From NCBI GenBank assembly GCA_018228705.1, contig CP073694.1, positions 2,914,001 through 2,978,000 of the forward strand: DNA of 64,000 nt, given 5' to 3'. Positions 45,657 through 54,853 of this stretch are shown in pieces. A program made the position numbers and the translations under genes. The notes beneath the pieces were generated by a model. It did no database searches. It worked only from the letters and a program-made list of their open reading frames with translations, and had not been told where the DNA came from. The DNA comes from Dysosmobacter sp. Marseille-Q4140. Lineage in GTDB: Bacteria > Bacillota > Clostridia > Oscillospirales > Oscillospiraceae. Position 1 is the first letter of the stretch. Every line of letters starts with the position of its first letter.

Positions 45657-46493
45657 GTGGTGGACCCCAACAATAAGCAGCTCCGTCCGCCTATTCGCCG
45701 CAGCCAGCTGCGGCTGCGGCTGGGCAAGGCGTACTATGCGGGACTGCGGTATCTGCTGTGGTGCTCTCCAAAATTCCGCTGGGCCAAGGAGCAGCGGACA
45801 GAGCAGCTGCCTCAGGTCCAGTTTGCCCACGCCACGCCCCTGTACCGCCATCTGCGGGGGGAGGAGATGGTTCTCCAGGAGAACAAGGTGGTGAATCTGC
45901 GGCTGGCTGTGGCCCGGCTGAACGGGCTGGTGCTGGCGCCGGGGGAGACCTTCAGTTATTGGCGTCTGATCGGAAAGCCCACCCGCCGCAAGGGTTACAA
46001 GGAGGGGATGGTGCTGTTTTTGGGCCATGTGGGTAGCGATGTCGGCGGTGGATTATGTCAGCTTTCCAACCTGATCTTCTGGATGACGCTCCACACGCCC
46101 CTGACGGTGGTAGAGCGGTACCGCCACTCTCACGACGTGTTTCCCGACGCCAATCGTACCCAGCCCTTCGGAAGCGGCGCTACCTGCGCCTATCCCCACC
46201 GGGACCTGATGATCCGCAATGACACGGACCAGCCCTTCCAGCTGTGCCTGCGGGTGGGGGAGACCTGCCTGGAGGGGCAGTGGCGGGCACTGCGCCCCCC
46301 GGTCTGCCGGTATGAAATCGTAGAGCGGGACCACCGGATGGACCAGGCCGCCTGGGGCGGCTACGTCCGTCACAACGCCCTGTACCGGCGGCTGTGGGAC
46401 CGCGACGGGCGGCTGGTGGAGGAGCAGTTCCTCTTTGCCAACGACGCCATCATGATGTACAGCCCTCTGCTGGAGGAAGCGGAGGGTTGTTAA
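45657..46493 (+). CDS. VanW family protein
   Basis: A 278-residue protein. I take the GTG at 45657, 9 bases after AAAGGAGG, rather than a TTG at 45597 that lacks a site. The VanW domain (PF04294) is clear: LNGLVLAPGETFSYWRLIGKPTRRKGY, VGGGLCQLSNLIF and YRHSHDVFPDANRTQPFGSGA blocks. VanW accompanies some vancomycin-resistance operons but occurs widely in Clostridia with unknown role. No van genes are nearby, so no resistance should be inferred. Confidence 0.9.
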   Translation: MVDPNNKQLRPPIRRSQLRLRLGKAYYAGLRYLLWCSPKFRWAKEQRTEQLPQVQFAHATPLYRHLRGEEMVLQENKVVNLRLAVARLNGLVLAPGETFSYWRLIGKPTRRKGYKEGMVLFLGHVGSDVGGGLCQLSNLIFWMTLHTPLTVVERYRHSHDVFPDANRTQPFGSGATCAYPHRDLMIRNDTDQPFQLCLRVGETCLEGQWRALRPPVCRYEIVERDHRMDQAAWGGYVRHNALYRRLWDRDGRLVEEQFLFANDAIMMYSPLLEEAEGC

Positions 46494-46515
46494 TCGGCAG
46501 GAAAAATGGTATACT
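46487..46515 (+). promoter_or_regulatory. promoter of the DUF4870 gene
   Basis: TTGTTA and TATACT with a 17-bp spacer, overlapping the end of VanW; 51 bp before the next start. Confidence 0.6.
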
Positions 46516-46566
46516 GTGTAAAAAGCGGCGATTTACCGCAGGAAAATAAATAAGTGAGGTGTTTTC

Positions 46567-46833
46567 ATGGATTCTAAGACCACAGGTATTGTGGCCTACA
46601 TCACCTGGATCGGTCTGGTCATCGCGCTGGTAGCCGGCGACCGGGAGGGGGCCAAGTTCCATCTGAACCAGGCGCTGGTGGTCTGGATTGCGGGGTTGTT
46701 CGGCGTGATCCCCTGCATCGGCTGGATCTGGGGCATTTTCTGCTTCGTCTGTGCCCTCATGGGATTGATCGCCGCCATCAACGGCGAGGAGAAGGAAGTT
46801 CCCCTGCTGGGCAGGATCAAGCTGCTGAAGTAA
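46567..46833 (+). CDS. DUF4870-like small membrane protein
   Basis: An 88-residue protein with two or three hydrophobic segments (~6-23, ~35-75). ITWIGLVIALVAGDREGAKFHLNQALV is the DUF4870 start, in which KFHLNQAL is the most conserved patch. Function unknown. It is followed after 44 bp by a DUF2752 gene, the same pair I have seen in other Firmicutes. Confidence 0.82.
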   Translation: MDSKTTGIVAYITWIGLVIALVAGDREGAKFHLNQALVVWIAGLFGVIPCIGWIWGIFCFVCALMGLIAAINGEEKEVPLLGRIKLLK

Positions 46834-46877
46834 GCGGAGGCTGCGCCCGGGGCGCGGCCTCTTTTCATGGAGGAGCG

Positions 46878-47294
46878 ATGGACGAACGACGCAGAATGAC
46901 GGACCGGGAGGTCTACCCCGCCGCCTGGATCCTGGTGGGGATGCTGGCCCTGGCGTATCTCATCTGGCGGTACGCCCTGGGCAGCCCCACGGTTAGCCGG
47001 TGCTGGGTGTGGGAGCACTGGGGGCTCTACTGCCCGGGCTGCGGCGGCACCCGTGCGGTGATCGCCCTGGCCCACGGACAGCTGCTGAAGGCTTTGTACT
47101 ACCACCCGGCGGTGCCGGTGCTGGCGGCGCTGGGGGGCGTGTACCTGGTCTCTCAGACCGTGTGGCGCATGAGGGGGCGCCGGGGCTGGGTTCTGCGGTA
47201 CGACCCCCGTTGGCCTGCCGCGCTGGCGGGACTGTTCCTGGTCAACTGCGCGGTGCGGAACCTGCTGTGGCTGGGCTTTGACATCGGGATCTGA
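46878..47294 (+). CDS. DUF2752 membrane protein
   Basis: A 138-residue protein with three hydrophobic segments. LYCPGCGGTRAVIALAHGQL is the DUF2752 signature (C-x-x-CGGTR). The two Cys could form a disulfide or bind metal. Function unknown. It precedes a terminator. Confidence 0.88.
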   Translation: MDERRRMTDREVYPAAWILVGMLALAYLIWRYALGSPTVSRCWVWEHWGLYCPGCGGTRAVIALAHGQLLKALYYHPAVPVLAALGGVYLVSQTVWRMRGRRGWVLRYDPRWPAALAGLFLVNCAVRNLLWLGFDIGI

Positions 47295-47296
47295 AT

Positions 47297-47338
47297 TTGC
47301 CGGACGCCGGGAGAGACCGGCGTCCGGCAAATATTTTT
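47297..47338 (+). terminator. intrinsic terminator
   Basis: TTTGCCGGACGCCGG pairs with CCGGCGTCCGGCAAA, then TATTTTTT. Confidence 0.9.
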
Positions 47339-47397
47339 TCGTTCTGTAACAATTTCCGGCTTTCCCGCATCATGCGTACAGAGAGGAGGCGAGGCCC

Positions 47398-47895
47398 ATG
47401 GCGATTTCCCAGGCGGACCGGGACTGGTTCTGCGACCGGCTGCGGGAGAACTGGACCAGTCTGTACCGGCTCGCCCGCAGCATTACCGGCAGCGACGCTG
47501 ACGCCCAGGAGGTCATGGCCCAGGCGGCGTACCTGGCCTGGGCGCGGTTCGGGCAGCTGCGGCAGCGGGAGAAGTTCCGCTTTTGGCTTCTGAAGATCGC
47601 CGCCAACGAAGCCCGGCAGCTCTGCCGCCGCCGCCGGGGGCGGACTGTGCCGCTGGAGGAGCTGGGGACAGAGCCCGCCGCTCCGGAGAGGGAGCCGGAG
47701 GACCACAGCCTCTGGCAGGCGGTCCAGGCCCTGCCCCGTGACCAGCGGGAGGCGGTGGTGCTGTTTTACTGGGAGGACCTGCCCACAGAGGAGATCGCCC
47801 GGATCGTGGGCGCCGCGCCGGGCACGGTGCGGGTGCGGCTGAGCCGGGCAAGAGAGCAGCTGCGGAAATGGCTGGAGGTGGAACGGGATGGATGA
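47398..47895 (+). CDS. ECF-type RNA polymerase sigma factor
   Basis: A 165-residue sigma-70 family protein. Region 2 is residues ~15-75 (LYRLARSITGSDADAQEVM, FRFWLLKIAANEA) and region 4 ~105-160 (LPRDQREAVVLFYWEDLPTE, GTVRVRLSRAREQLRKWL). Regions 1 and 3 are absent, as in ECF factors. Its last 8 bp overlap the next gene, which encodes the likely anti-sigma factor. Confidence 0.93.
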   Translation: MAISQADRDWFCDRLRENWTSLYRLARSITGSDADAQEVMAQAAYLAWARFGQLRQREKFRFWLLKIAANEARQLCRRRRGRTVPLEELGTEPAAPEREPEDHSLWQAVQALPRDQREAVVLFYWEDLPTEEIARIVGAAPGTVRVRLSRAREQLRKWLEVERDG

Positions 47896-48805
47896 ACTGG
47901 ATCTGCGTCTGCGGGCAATGGCCCATGGAGAGGAACTGCCCCTGCCGACGGACTGTGAGGCGCTGCTGGACCGTCTGGAGAGGGAGATCCGCAGGGGTGA
48001 GGACCGGCGTCCCTACCGGAGACTGGGCCGCCGGACATTGCTGCTGACGGCGGCCGCGGCGGTTCTGTCAGCGTCCGTGCTGGCAGCCGAGCTGTGGCAC
48101 TTGCGGATCGAAGAGATTTCAGTGGGGCAGGAGGAGTCCAGCTATCGGGTGGACGGAGACATTCCCGCTGTTCCACTGGAGTCCTTCTCTCGTGAGATTT
48201 GGGCCATTATGGAAAGAGTGCCTGAAAGGGCGGCAGGGCAAAATCCTCTCCTGATGAGCACAATGCCGGGATACTGGTTTGGAACGTTTGATAGCTGGAC
48301 AAAATGTGAGGACTTTGTGGGATTCCCCCTGCGCAACCCTCTGGAGGAGGCGGAGTTGTTGGAGATGGCCAATTACGCTGCCATCCCCCGAGATGCGCAG
48401 ACACTGGACGAGAACAGCAGGCGGCATTGCGCCGTCACTTTAAACGGCTCTGCCAACGGAGAATTGCAGAGTGTTCAGGTAGATGCGGGCTATCTTATGG
48501 GCGAAATTCGGATTCAGATGTCTGTAAATCTCTATCCGGAGGGAAGCTTTCTGGACCCGGGGACCGGGGCCGTATGGATTGGAGAGGCGGACTTCACCCT
48601 GACCTCTGGCGTAACCGGCAGCAAGGTTCCCTATTCCCTGGTGGTAACGGAAACGCCGGAGAATGAATACTATCATGATTTTTCCAGTGCGGATGCGTTT
48701 TTCATCCTGGAAAATGGTCTGTATACATTGCACGCAGTTTCCCCCGGCAGAGAGAGCGGAGGAGCGGCCAGAGCGGCGCTTGAGCAGATGCTGGAACTGT
48801 TTTGA
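47888..48805 (+). CDS. putative membrane anti-sigma factor with unknown extracellular domain
   Basis: A 305-residue protein. Residues ~1-45 are charged and cytoplasmic, ~50-68 form one membrane segment (TLLLTAAAAVLSASVLAAEL), and the remaining ~230 residues would be outside; they contain a single region with YWFGTFDSWTKCEDFVGFPL near residue 130. Gene overlap with the sigma factor and topology support an anti-sigma role. The external part resembles DUF4179-type proteins loosely; I cannot name a ligand. No protease site or zinc motif (HxxxCxxC) is visible. Confidence 0.72.
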   Translation: MDELDLRLRAMAHGEELPLPTDCEALLDRLEREIRRGEDRRPYRRLGRRTLLLTAAAAVLSASVLAAELWHLRIEEISVGQEESSYRVDGDIPAVPLESFSREIWAIMERVPERAAGQNPLLMSTMPGYWFGTFDSWTKCEDFVGFPLRNPLEEAELLEMANYAAIPRDAQTLDENSRRHCAVTLNGSANGELQSVQVDAGYLMGEIRIQMSVNLYPEGSFLDPGTGAVWIGEADFTLTSGVTGSKVPYSLVVTETPENEYYHDFSSADAFFILENGLYTLHAVSPGRESGGAARAALEQMLELF

Positions 48806-48811
48806 ACATGG

Positions 48812-48849
48812 AAAATCCCCCGGCTCATACAAGAGCCGGGGGATTTTTT
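48812..48849. terminator. bidirectional terminator between anti-sigma gene and glyA
   Basis: 15-bp perfect arms (AAAATCCCCCGGCTC and complement) ending in T6. Confidence 0.88.
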
Positions 48850-48855
48850 AGCAGC

Positions 48856-50103
48856 TCAGTTGTAGATGGGGAACTGACGGCACAGGGCGTCCACCTCGGA
48901 ACGAACCTGATCCTTGCAGCCCTCGAAGTCCCGGGCCACCATGGCCATCCACTCCGCGATCTTCACCATCTCCGGCTCTTTGAAGCCCCGGGTGGTGGCG
49001 GCGGGGGTGCCCACCCGGATGCCGCTGGTGACGAAGGGCTTCTCCGGGTCGTTGGGGATGGCGTTCTTGTTGACGGTGATCTGGACCTCGTCCAGCCGGT
49101 GCTCGAACTCCTTGCCGGTGATGTGGAAGTTCCGCACGTCCACCAGGCACAGGTGGTTGTCGGTGCCGCCGGAGACCAGGCGGAAGCCCTGCTTCTGCAG
49201 CTCCTCCGCCAGCACGGCGGCGTTCTTCACCACCTGCTGGCCGTAGGCCTTGAATTCGGGCTTGAGCGCCTCGCCGAAGCACACGGCCTTGGCGGCGATG
49301 ATGTGCTCCAGAGGGCCGCCCTGGGAGCCGGGGAACACGGCGGAGTTGATCTTCTTGAAGATGTCGTCGTCGTTGCACAGGATCAGACCGCCCCGGGGAC
49401 CCCGCAGGGTCTTGTGGGTGGTGGAGGTGACCACGTCGGCGTAGGGGATGGGGGAGGGATGGACCCCGGCGGCCACGAGACCGGCGATGTGGGCCATGTC
49501 CACCATCAGATAGGCGCCCACGGCGTCCGCCACCTCCCGGAACTTGGCGAAGTCGATGGTCCGGGGATAGGCGCTGGCGCCGGCGATGATCATTTTGGGC
49601 TTGCACTCCTTGGCCACGGCCATCAACTGGTCGTAGTCGATCATCTCCGTCTCGTCGTTGAGGCCGTAGGGCACGATGTGGAAGTACTTGCCGGAGATGT
49701 TGACGGGGCTGCCGTGGCTGAGGTGGCCGCCGTGGGCCAGGTTCATGCCCAGCACCGTGTCGCCGGGCTGCACCAGGGCCATGAAGGCCGCCAGGTTGGC
49801 GTTGGCGCCGGAGTGGGGCTGGACGTTGGCGTGCTTGCAGCCGAAGAGCTCGCAGGCCCGGTTCCGGGCGATGTCCTCGGTCACGTCCACGGCATAGCAG
49901 CCGCCGTAATACCGCTTGCCGGGATAGCCTTCGGCGTACTTGTTGGTCAGGCACGTGCCCATGGCCAGCATGACGGCCTCGCTGACGATGTTCTCCGAGG
50001 CGATCAGCTCGATGTTGCGGCGCTCCCGGGCGAACTCCTCCTGGATGGAGGCGCCCACCTCCGGGTCCGCCTGGGCGATGAACTTCATTGTCTCCTGGAT
50101 CAT
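48856..50103 (-). CDS. glyA: serine hydroxymethyltransferase
   Basis: A 415-residue PLP enzyme that interconverts serine and glycine with transfer of a one-carbon unit to THF. The PLP lysine lies in [14 protein letters not shown]; also [15 protein letters not shown] and [13 protein letters not shown]. Start ATG 50103 follows AGAGGAGAG. It lies 24 bp behind gcvPB, so it is the last gene of the glycine-regulated operon and links glycine cleavage to serine. Confidence 0.97.
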   Translation of the reverse strand: MIQETMKFIAQADPEVGASIQEEFARERRNIELIASENIVSEAVMLAMGTCLTNKYAEGYPGKRYYGGCYAVDVTEDIARNRACELFGCKHANVQPHSGANANLAAFMALVQPGDTVLGMNLAHGGHLSHGSPVNISGKYFHIVPYGLNDETEMIDYDQLMAVAKECKPKMIIAGASAYPRTIDFAKFREVADAVGAYLMVDMAHIAGLVAAGVHPSPIPYADVVTSTTHKTLRGPRGGLILCNDDDIFKKINSAVFPGSQGGPLEHIIAAKAVCFGEALKPEFKAYGQQVVKNAAVLAEELQKQGFRLVSGGTDNHLCLVDVRNFHITGKEFEHRLDEVQITVNKNAIPNDPEKPFVTSGIRVGTPAATTRGFKEPEMVKIAEWMAMVARDFEGCKDQVRSEVDALCRQFPIYN

Positions 50104-50127
50104 GGCAAGTCTCTCCTCTGTCTCGAT

Positions 50128-51582
50128 TTAAGAATGGGCGGCTTCCCCGTCTCCGACGGGGAACTCATACCGCAGCACCGGGTTCCGGGCGGCGCCCACC
50201 TCGTCCAACCGGCGGACGGGAGTGCGCCGGGGCGCCTCGCGGAGGGACTGGGGGTTCCGCAGGGCGTCCTGATAGAGCTGCTCGAACACGGCGCAGGCCT
50301 CGTCCATGGTCTCCCTGCTCTCCGTCTCCGTGGGCTCCACCATCAGCGCCTCGTGGACGATGAGGGGGAAGTACATGGTGGGCGGATGGATGCCGTGGTC
50401 CAGCAGGCCCTTGGCGATGTCCATGGCGCTGACGCCGGTGTCCTTGCGGAGCTTTTCCAGCGTCATGACGAATTCGTGCATACACCAGCCATTGTACGCC
50501 ATGTCGTAGGTTTTGGCAAGTCTCCACATCATGTAGTTGGCGTTGAGCACGGCGTTCTCCGACGCCTCCGGCACGCCCTCCCGGCCCAAAGTCAGCAGGT
50601 ACGCCAGGGCCTTCACCGTCACGGTGAAGTTGCCGTAGAAGCCCTTGACCCGACCGATGGAGTGGGCGGGGGTAAAGAAGCCGTAGCCGTCCTCCGTTTT
50701 TTCCGCCTGGGGCCCCGGCAGGAAGTCCCGCAGCAGCGCCTTGCAGCCCACGGGGCCGGAGCCGGGCCCGCCGCCGCCGTGAGGGGCGGCGAAGGTCTTG
50801 TGGAGGTTCAGGTGGCACACGTCGAAGCCCATGTCGCCGGGCCGCACCACGCCGGCCACGGCGTTGAGGTTGGCACCGTCGTAGTAGCAAAGGCCCCCGG
50901 CCTCGTGGACAATGCGGGTGATGGAGAGGATGTTCTTGTCAAAGATGCCCACGGTGTTGGGGTTGGTCAGCATGAGGCCCGCGGTGTCGGGTCCCACGGC
51001 GGCGGAGAGGGCGGCGAGGTCCACGCAGCCGTCGGTGCCGGAGGGGATGTTCACCACGTCGAACCCGGCCATCCGGGCGGAGGCAGGGTTGGTGCCGTGG
51101 GCGGAGTCAGGGACGATGATCTTGGTGCGGGCGCTGTCGCCGCGGTGGGTGTGATAGGCCTTGATGAGCAGCAGTCCGGTGAATTCCCCGTGGGCGCCGG
51201 CGGCGGGCTGGAGGGTCACGGCGTCCATGCCGGTGACGGCGCACAGGGACTGCTCCAGCGTCCACAGGGCCTCCAGGCAGCCCTGGACCGTGGAGACGGG
51301 CTGGAGGGGATGGATCTTCGTGAAGCCCGGCAGGGCCGCCAGCTCCTCGTCGATCTTGGGGTTGTACTTCATGGTGCAGGAGCCCAAGGGATAGAACCCG
51401 TCGTTGACGCCGTGGACCCGGTCGCACAGCTGCTTGTAGTGGCGGGTCAACTCGTTCTCTCCCACGTGGGGCAGCCGGGGCGGATCGGTCCGCTCCCGGT
51501 CCAGGCGGATCTCCGGCACATCGCAGGGAGGCAGCAGGCTCAGCCCCTGGCCGGGGTGGCCCTTTTCAAAGATGGTTTTCAC
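50128..51582 (-). CDS. gcvPB: glycine dehydrogenase (decarboxylating) subunit 2
   Basis: A 484-residue P-protein subunit with the PLP lysine in HLNLHKTFAAPHGGGGPGSGP. LGSCTMKYNPKI is the N-terminal signature. It decarboxylates glycine with GcvPA and passes the aminomethyl group to lipoyl-GcvH. ATG 51582 overlaps the gcvPA stop by 4 bp. Confidence 0.97.
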   Translation of the reverse strand: MKTIFEKGHPGQGLSLLPPCDVPEIRLDRERTDPPRLPHVGENELTRHYKQLCDRVHGVNDGFYPLGSCTMKYNPKIDEELAALPGFTKIHPLQPVSTVQGCLEALWTLEQSLCAVTGMDAVTLQPAAGAHGEFTGLLLIKAYHTHRGDSARTKIIVPDSAHGTNPASARMAGFDVVNIPSGTDGCVDLAALSAAVGPDTAGLMLTNPNTVGIFDKNILSITRIVHEAGGLCYYDGANLNAVAGVVRPGDMGFDVCHLNLHKTFAAPHGGGGPGSGPVGCKALLRDFLPGPQAEKTEDGYGFFTPAHSIGRVKGFYGNFTVTVKALAYLLTLGREGVPEASENAVLNANYMMWRLAKTYDMAYNGWCMHEFVMTLEKLRKDTGVSAMDIAKGLLDHGIHPPTMYFPLIVHEALMVEPTETESRETMDEACAVFEQLYQDALRNPQSLREAPRRTPVRRLDEVGAARNPVLRYEFPVGDGEAAHS

Positions 51583-52895
51583 TGCGCCAGCACCTCCTTC
51601 ACGATGTCCGCAGCCCTATCCAGCTCTTCCCGGCTCACCAGCTCCGTGGCGCACCAGAGGAGGCCGCCCTCCACGGGCAGGCCGCCCAGGATGTCCGCCC
51701 GGGCCAGGGCGCTGAGGATCTGCTCCCCAGTCTCCGGGGTGCAGGCGGTGACGAACTCGTGGAAATAGGGGCCCTCGTGGGCCAGGGGCAGTCCGGCCTG
51801 GGCCAGACGCTCCGCCAGATAATGGGCCTTGGACAGGGACTGCCGGGCGGCCTGGGCGAGGCCCGCCGCGCCCATGGCGCTGAGGTACAGCCCGGCAGTA
51901 AAGGCGCACAGGGCCTGGTTGGAGCAGATGTTGCTGCTGGCCTTCTCCCGGCGGATATGCTGCTCCCGGGCAGTCAGGGTCAGGACGTAGCCCACCTTGC
52001 CGTCCACGTCGTGGGTCCGGCCCACGATGCGGCCGGGCAGCTGGCGCATGAGCTTTTTGGTGGCGGCCATGAAGCCCAGGTACGGCCCGCCGAAGGCGGT
52101 GTCCAGGCCCAGGGGCTGGCCGTCGCCCACGGCCACGTCGGCGCCGCAGGCGGCGGGGGTCTCCAGCAGGGCGCAGGCGATGGGGTTCACACCCATGACA
52201 AACTTGGCCCCGGCGGCGTGGACGATCTCGCCGATCTCGGCGGCGTCCTCGATCAGGCCGAAGTAGTTGGGCTGGGCCAGGTAGAAGCAGGCCGCGTCGT
52301 CGCCCAGGGCGGCGGAGAGGGCCTCCTTGTCAGTGCGGCCACCGGGGGCGGGCACCACGGTCAGCTCCACGCCGGAGCCGAAGCAGTAGGTCCGCATGGT
52401 CTCGATGACCTCCGGATGGGCGGCGGCGGACACCAGTGCCCGGCGGCGCCTGCGGTCCACGCACATGGTGATGGCCTCCGCCGCGGCGGTGGCCCCGTCG
52501 TAGACGGAGGCGTTGGACACGTCCATGCCGGTCAGTTCGCAGATCATGGTCTGGTACTCGAAGATGGACTGGAGGATGCCCTGGCTGATCTCCGCCTGAT
52601 AGGGGGTGTAGGCGGTGACCAGCTCCTCCCGGGAGGCGATGGACTTGACCACCGCGGGGATATAGTGCCGGTAGGCGCCGGCGCCCCGGAGGCAGGTGCG
52701 GAACACATGGTTCTTCTCCGCCATGGCGGTCACGGCCCGGCGGACCTCCAGCTCGCTCTTCCCGGCAGGCAGGTCCAGTTCCTTGACGAACATCTCCTCC
52801 GGCACGTTGGCGTACAGGTCCCGGATGCCGGAGGCGCCCATGGCCTCCAGCATCTCCTGCCGCACCGCCGGGGAGTTGGGTACGTAGCTGCCCAT
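51579..52895 (-). CDS. gcvPA: glycine dehydrogenase (decarboxylating) subunit 1
   Basis: A 438-residue partner of GcvPB lacking the PLP lysine. YTPYQAEISQGILQSIFEYQ and CELTGMDVSNASVYDGATA are signature blocks. The split into two subunits is usual in Firmicutes. It starts 4 bp after gcvH. Confidence 0.97.
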   Translation of the reverse strand: MGSYVPNSPAVRQEMLEAMGASGIRDLYANVPEEMFVKELDLPAGKSELEVRRAVTAMAEKNHVFRTCLRGAGAYRHYIPAVVKSIASREELVTAYTPYQAEISQGILQSIFEYQTMICELTGMDVSNASVYDGATAAAEAITMCVDRRRRRALVSAAAHPEVIETMRTYCFGSGVELTVVPAPGGRTDKEALSAALGDDAACFYLAQPNYFGLIEDAAEIGEIVHAAGAKFVMGVNPIACALLETPAACGADVAVGDGQPLGLDTAFGGPYLGFMAATKKLMRQLPGRIVGRTHDVDGKVGYVLTLTAREQHIRREKASSNICSNQALCAFTAGLYLSAMGAAGLAQAARQSLSKAHYLAERLAQAGLPLAHEGPYFHEFVTACTPETGEQILSALARADILGGLPVEGGLLWCATELVSREELDRAADIVKEVLAQ

Positions 52896-52899
52896 GGGC

Positions 52900-53280
52900 T
52901 CAGCCCTCCGTCTGGGTGAAGGCCTCGTAGGCGGCGGCGTCCATGAGATCGGCCTGGTCGGTGACCTGCTCGATCCGGGCGATCCAGGCGCCGTAGGGAT
53001 CCTCGTTCAGCTTCTCCGGGGCGTCCAGCAGCTCCTCGTTGACCTCGGCGATGACGCCGCTGACCGGGGAGATGATGTCGGACACGGCCTTCACGGACTC
53101 CACGTCGCACAGGGGCTCCTCGGCGGCGACACTGTCGCCCGCCATGGGCAGGTTCACGAACACCAGGTCGCCCAGGGAGTCCTGGGCAAAGTCGGAGATG
53201 CCTACCAGGGCGGTGGTGTCGTCCAGCATCTTGACCCACTCGTGGGTCTTGGCATACAGCAGTTCAGCGGGGAAGTTCAT
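52900..53280 (-). CDS. gcvH: glycine cleavage system H protein
   Basis: A 126-residue lipoyl carrier from ATG 53280 (GGAGGAAC upstream). The lipoylated Lys is in CDVESVKAVSDI near residue 62; HEWVKMLDDTTALVGISDFA is the N-terminal half. The C-terminus has the family GAWIARIE. It shuttles the aminomethyl group between GcvP, GcvT and the L-protein; the last is not in this window. Confidence 0.96.
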   Translation of the reverse strand: MNFPAELLYAKTHEWVKMLDDTTALVGISDFAQDSLGDLVFVNLPMAGDSVAAEEPLCDVESVKAVSDIISPVSGVIAEVNEELLDAPEKLNEDPYGAWIARIEQVTDQADLMDAAAYEAFTQTEG

Positions 53281-53344
53281 GGATCGTTCCTCCTTACAAA
53301 ATATATCAGGTTGATGTGGTCCGCATGGGGAAACCGCCGTCTCA

Positions 53345-54442
53345 TCAGCGGGTGATCTTGTAGAAGGGCAGGGGGACCACCTCCACGGGGATCCGGCGGC
53401 CCCGGACATCGGCCTCCAGGGCGGTGCCGGGCTCAGCGGCGGTCAGGTCCACATAGCCCATGGCCGCGCCATAGCCCAGGAAGGGGCAGTGGGTGCCGGA
53501 GGTGGTGCGGCCCACCTTGTCTCCGCCGGGGTAGTAGAGGTCGCAGTGCTCCCGGACGATGCCCCGGCCGGTGACCTTCAGCCCCACCCGCTTGACGGCG
53601 GGGGCGCCCCGGGCGATGATGGGCTCCCGGCCCAGGAAGTCCTTGCCGTCCAGTTTGCAGGGCAATCCCGCCTCCTTGGGGGAGACGTCGTCGTCCATCT
53701 CGTGGCCGTAGAGGGGCATGGCGGCCTCCAGCCGCAGGGTGTCCCGGGCGCCCAGGCCGCAGGGCAGGAGCCCTTCAGGCGCGCCCGCCTCCAGCAGCGT
53801 GTTCCACAGGTCCGCGGCCCGGTCAGCCGGGCAATACAGCTCGAAACCGAACTCGCCGGTGTACCCGGTCTGGGACACCAGGGCCTCCACATCGCCGCCC
53901 TTGCAGCGGAGGGTAACGTGGTCGTTGAAGCGGTAGTATTTCTCTGGGATGTCCGCCTCGGCGCAGATTTTTTTCAGGATGTCCCCGGACTTAGGGCCCT
54001 GAAGGGCCAGCTGGGCCACCTGGTCGGAAATGTCGGAAAAGCGCACGCCGCCGGTCAGGCGGGAGGAGACCCATTCCGCGTCCTTCTCGTGGTTGCCGGC
54101 GTTGACCACCAGCAGATATTTCTCCGGCCCCTGGCGGCAGACCACCAGATCGTCCACGATGCCGCCCCGCTCATTGCAGAGCATGGCGTACTTCACCTGG
54201 CCGTCGGTCATCTTGCTGAGGTCGGCGGTCACCAGCCATTGGAGATTGGCAAGGGCGTCCGGCCCCTCCAGCAGCAGTTCCGCCATGTGGGACACGTCGA
54301 ACAGTCCCGCCTTTTCCCGCACCGCCATGTGCTCGGCGATGACGCCGGCGGGGTACTGGACCGGCATCAGGTATCCGCCGAAGGGCACCATTTTGCCGCC
54401 CAGGGCCACGTGGGTGTCGTAGAGGGGAGTTCGTTTTTCCAT
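53345..54442 (-). CDS. gcvT: aminomethyltransferase (glycine cleavage T protein)
   Basis: A 365-residue protein from ATG 54442 (AGGAGGCGCAGAT). RTPLYDTHVALGGKMVPFGG is its N-terminus, and LVVNAGNHEKD and ETGYTGEFGFEL-like (SQTGYTGEFGFELY) blocks are typical. It releases ammonia and makes 5,10-methylene-THF. First gene of the operon, right after the riboswitch terminator. Confidence 0.96.
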   Translation of the reverse strand: MEKRTPLYDTHVALGGKMVPFGGYLMPVQYPAGVIAEHMAVREKAGLFDVSHMAELLLEGPDALANLQWLVTADLSKMTDGQVKYAMLCNERGGIVDDLVVCRQGPEKYLLVVNAGNHEKDAEWVSSRLTGGVRFSDISDQVAQLALQGPKSGDILKKICAEADIPEKYYRFNDHVTLRCKGGDVEALVSQTGYTGEFGFELYCPADRAADLWNTLLEAGAPEGLLPCGLGARDTLRLEAAMPLYGHEMDDDVSPKEAGLPCKLDGKDFLGREPIIARGAPAVKRVGLKVTGRGIVREHCDLYYPGGDKVGRTTSGTHCPFLGYGAAMGYVDLTAAEPGTALEADVRGRRIPVEVVPLPFYKITR

Positions 54443-54496
54443 ATCTGCGCCTCCTGTATCATAGTGGGATTTCCGTGGTTTCCGGCACAAAAAAGA

Positions 54497-54540
54497 CAGA
54501 GGCATAAGGAGGCCCCGCTGTTGGGGGATTCCTTACGCCT
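54497..54540 (-). terminator. riboswitch-controlled terminator
   Basis: Minus strand AGGCGTAAGGA pairs with TCCTTATGCCT and ends in CTGTCTTTTTT, directly after the second glycine aptamer. Presumably the off-state hairpin. Confidence 0.82.
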
Positions 54541-54700
54541 CTGTTCTGTGACCTGAGAGATTCCCGGCGAACGACGCCCGGTTGCCCCTTCGGTGCATTG
54601 CTGCTCTCCAGAGTTCTGTCCCGGTACAGTCCCGTCTGCCTGGTCCCGCCGCGCGCGGGACCTTCGGCGCCGCCCGGAGGGCGAACTCTCCTGTACCGTT
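54541..54700 (-). promoter_or_regulatory. tandem glycine riboswitch
   Basis: Reading the minus strand: aptamer 1 (~54620-54700) starts GTACAGGAGAGTTC with GGCGCCGAAGG and closes with GACTGTACC; aptamer 2 (~54541-54619) has GGACAGAACTCTGGAGAGC, GCACCGAAGGGGCAA and ATCTCTCAGGTCACAGAACAG. Two cooperative glycine aptamers sharing one terminator turn on gcv expression when glycine is abundant. Confidence 0.93.
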
Positions 54701-54744
54701 CATTCAGATATGAACTTGCAGAGGGATATCCCCCTCTTTTTTTC

Positions 54745-54773
54745 ACACTAGCAGACTTACTCCCTGATGTCAA
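54745..54773 (-). promoter_or_regulatory. candidate promoter of the gcv operon
   Basis: Minus strand TTGACA (54768-54773), 17-bp spacer, TAGTGT (54745-54750; a weak -10), about 45 bp before the riboswitch. Confidence 0.5.
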
Positions 54774-54853
54774 GGGAAAATCTGGAGATAGGTATTACTT
54801 TCTTCTTCTGGCAGCCATCTGCCTCGGCGATATCTGCGGAGGAACTACCTCCG

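Noticed and set aside
45657..46493. Glycopeptide resistance inferred from VanW
   Set aside because: No vanA/B/H/X or vanS/R genes are nearby; VanW-domain proteins are widespread in Clostridia.
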